Shown piece after piece: positions 5,445-5,976 of a stretch of DNA of 5,976 nucleotides. The notes under the pieces were generated by a model, which saw only the letters and a list, made by a program, of their open reading frames with translations, had not been told where the DNA came from and did not search any database. The stretch's first letter is position 1. Every line of letters begins with the position of its first letter. The position numbers and the translations under genes are program-made. This DNA comes from Bdellovibrio sp. (lineage in GTDB: Bacteria > Bdellovibrionota > Bdellovibrionia > Bdellovibrionales > Bdellovibrionaceae): positions 4,742-10,717 of the forward strand of contig JAGIAF010000102.1 of the NCBI GenBank assembly GCA_017745015.1. Direction: 5' to 3'.

Positions 5445-5976
5445 ATGGACGCACAATTAGAAATTCGATCCCTTCTGAGGAATGAATTCATTCGCAGAAA
5501 AAATAGAAACTCGAATTATTCACTTCGATCTTTTGCAAGGTCATTGGGTGTGAGTCCTTCTGCGCTTTCGGAAATCATGAATTCTGATCGCCCGATTACT
5601 AAAAGAATGGGCGGCAAGCTTCTTGACGGTCTTTCCCTTGATCCAAAAAAACATCTTAGCTTGCAGAACTTGCTGCAAACCAGAAACGTTCCTGGAGAAG
5701 CTAAATACGTCATGATGGACATGGATCAATATCACTTGATCACAGAATGGCAATACTATGCAGTATTGTCCCTCGCTGAAGTTAAGGGATTTAAAGGTGA
5801 TCCCGACTGGATCGCGAAGAGATTAAATATTTCTGTTCGCCAGGCGGAGCGAACACTTCAAGGACTGAAAAGATTAGAACTCTTGGTTCTGAATGAACAA
5901 GGAAAGCTAGTTGCCTCGGGTGTCCAGCTGACGACCACAGCTGAAATTAGCAATCACTGGATTCGCAGTCGACATC
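5445..5976 (+). CDS. TIGR02147/DUF4423-type helix-turn-helix regulator, N-terminal part (truncated by window edge)
   Basis: The frame is open from ATG 5445 to the edge: 177 residues of a family that is usually ~260-280 long. Residues 25-52 (YSLRSFARSLGVSPSALSEI onward) form a helix-turn-helix followed by RPIT, typical of the N-terminus of this family. From ~97 the DUF4423-like region begins with EWQYYAVLSL and KGFKGDPDWIAKRLNIS, then a winged-helix-like segment ending LKRLELLVL (~141-149). The family is named for Fibrobacter paralogues and is expanded in Bdellovibrio; its members are presumed transcriptional regulators, but ligands and targets are mostly unknown. No Shine-Dalgarno sequence is seen before the ATG (the preceding bases read TTTCGCCGC), unlike the strong sites of the minus-strand genes. 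The start is preferred because it aligns with the expected domain beginning. The gene is divergent from the recombinase remnant and separated from it by 127 AT-rich bases. Confidence 0.88.
   Translation, partial: MDAQLEIRSLLRNEFIRRKNRNSNYSLRSFARSLGVSPSALSEIMNSDRPITKRMGGKLLDGLSLDPKKHLSLQNLLQTRNVPGEAKYVMMDMDQYHLITEWQYYAVLSLAEVKGFKGDPDWIAKRLNISVRQAERTLQGLKRLELLVLNEQGKLVASGVQLTTTAEISNHWIRSRH

Noticed and set aside
5516..5753. Two minus-strand open frames opposite the TIGR02147-type gene
   Set aside because: The plus-strand frame carries recognisable family motifs over the whole stretch; the minus frames do not.

Overview
The window looks like chromosomal DNA of a Bdellovibrio-like predatory bacterium (Bdellovibrionota). 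The main pointer is the gene entering at the right edge: it reads as a TIGR02147/DUF4423 regulator, a paralogous family that is abundant in Bdellovibrio. Moderate GC, strong AAGGAG-type ribosome sites, and three consecutive genes for exported proteins fit this but do not prove it. The assignment is an inference from protein character; no database search was possible.

Layout from left to right. (1) Positions 1-4272 hold four genes, all on the minus strand. In transcription order they are: a secreted class III (metallo-beta-lactamase fold) linear alkylsulfatase (4272-2278); a secreted 416-residue protein with a beta-rich N-terminal domain, proline-rich linkers and four ~59-residue C-terminal repeats (2199-949); a 94-residue secreted low-complexity protein (794-510); and the N-terminal 160 residues of a short-chain dehydrogenase/reductase that runs off the left edge (480-1). 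The last two are 29 bases apart and are probably co-transcribed. The alkylsulfatase has a plausible sigma-70 promoter with an 18-bp palindrome just upstream. (2) Positions 4424-4559 hold a plus-strand tRNA-Arg(UCU) with an encoded CCA and a candidate promoter with a GC-rich discriminator. (3) Converging on the tRNA from the right is the C-terminal remnant of a large serine recombinase (5317-4403, minus). Its zinc ribbon and coiled coil remain, but its catalytic domain is gone. Its reading frame runs straight through the antisense strand of the tRNA. This is best read as the scar of an element that integrated at the tRNA 3' end and was then mostly deleted. (4) After an AT-rich gap of 127 bases, the TIGR02147-type regulator starts on the plus strand at 5445 and runs off the right edge.

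The most unusual structure is a 25-bp inverted repeat (2173-2247) around the start of the repeat-protein gene. In the mRNA, the Shine-Dalgarno sequence and the first two bases of the start codon would sit in a 20-nt loop, with codons 2-9 locked in the stem. It may be a cis-acting translational control element, or a recent local inverted duplication. I did not find a complete multi-gene defence or biosynthetic system. The genes share an envelope or periplasmic theme, but nothing in the sequence shows that they work as one pathway.
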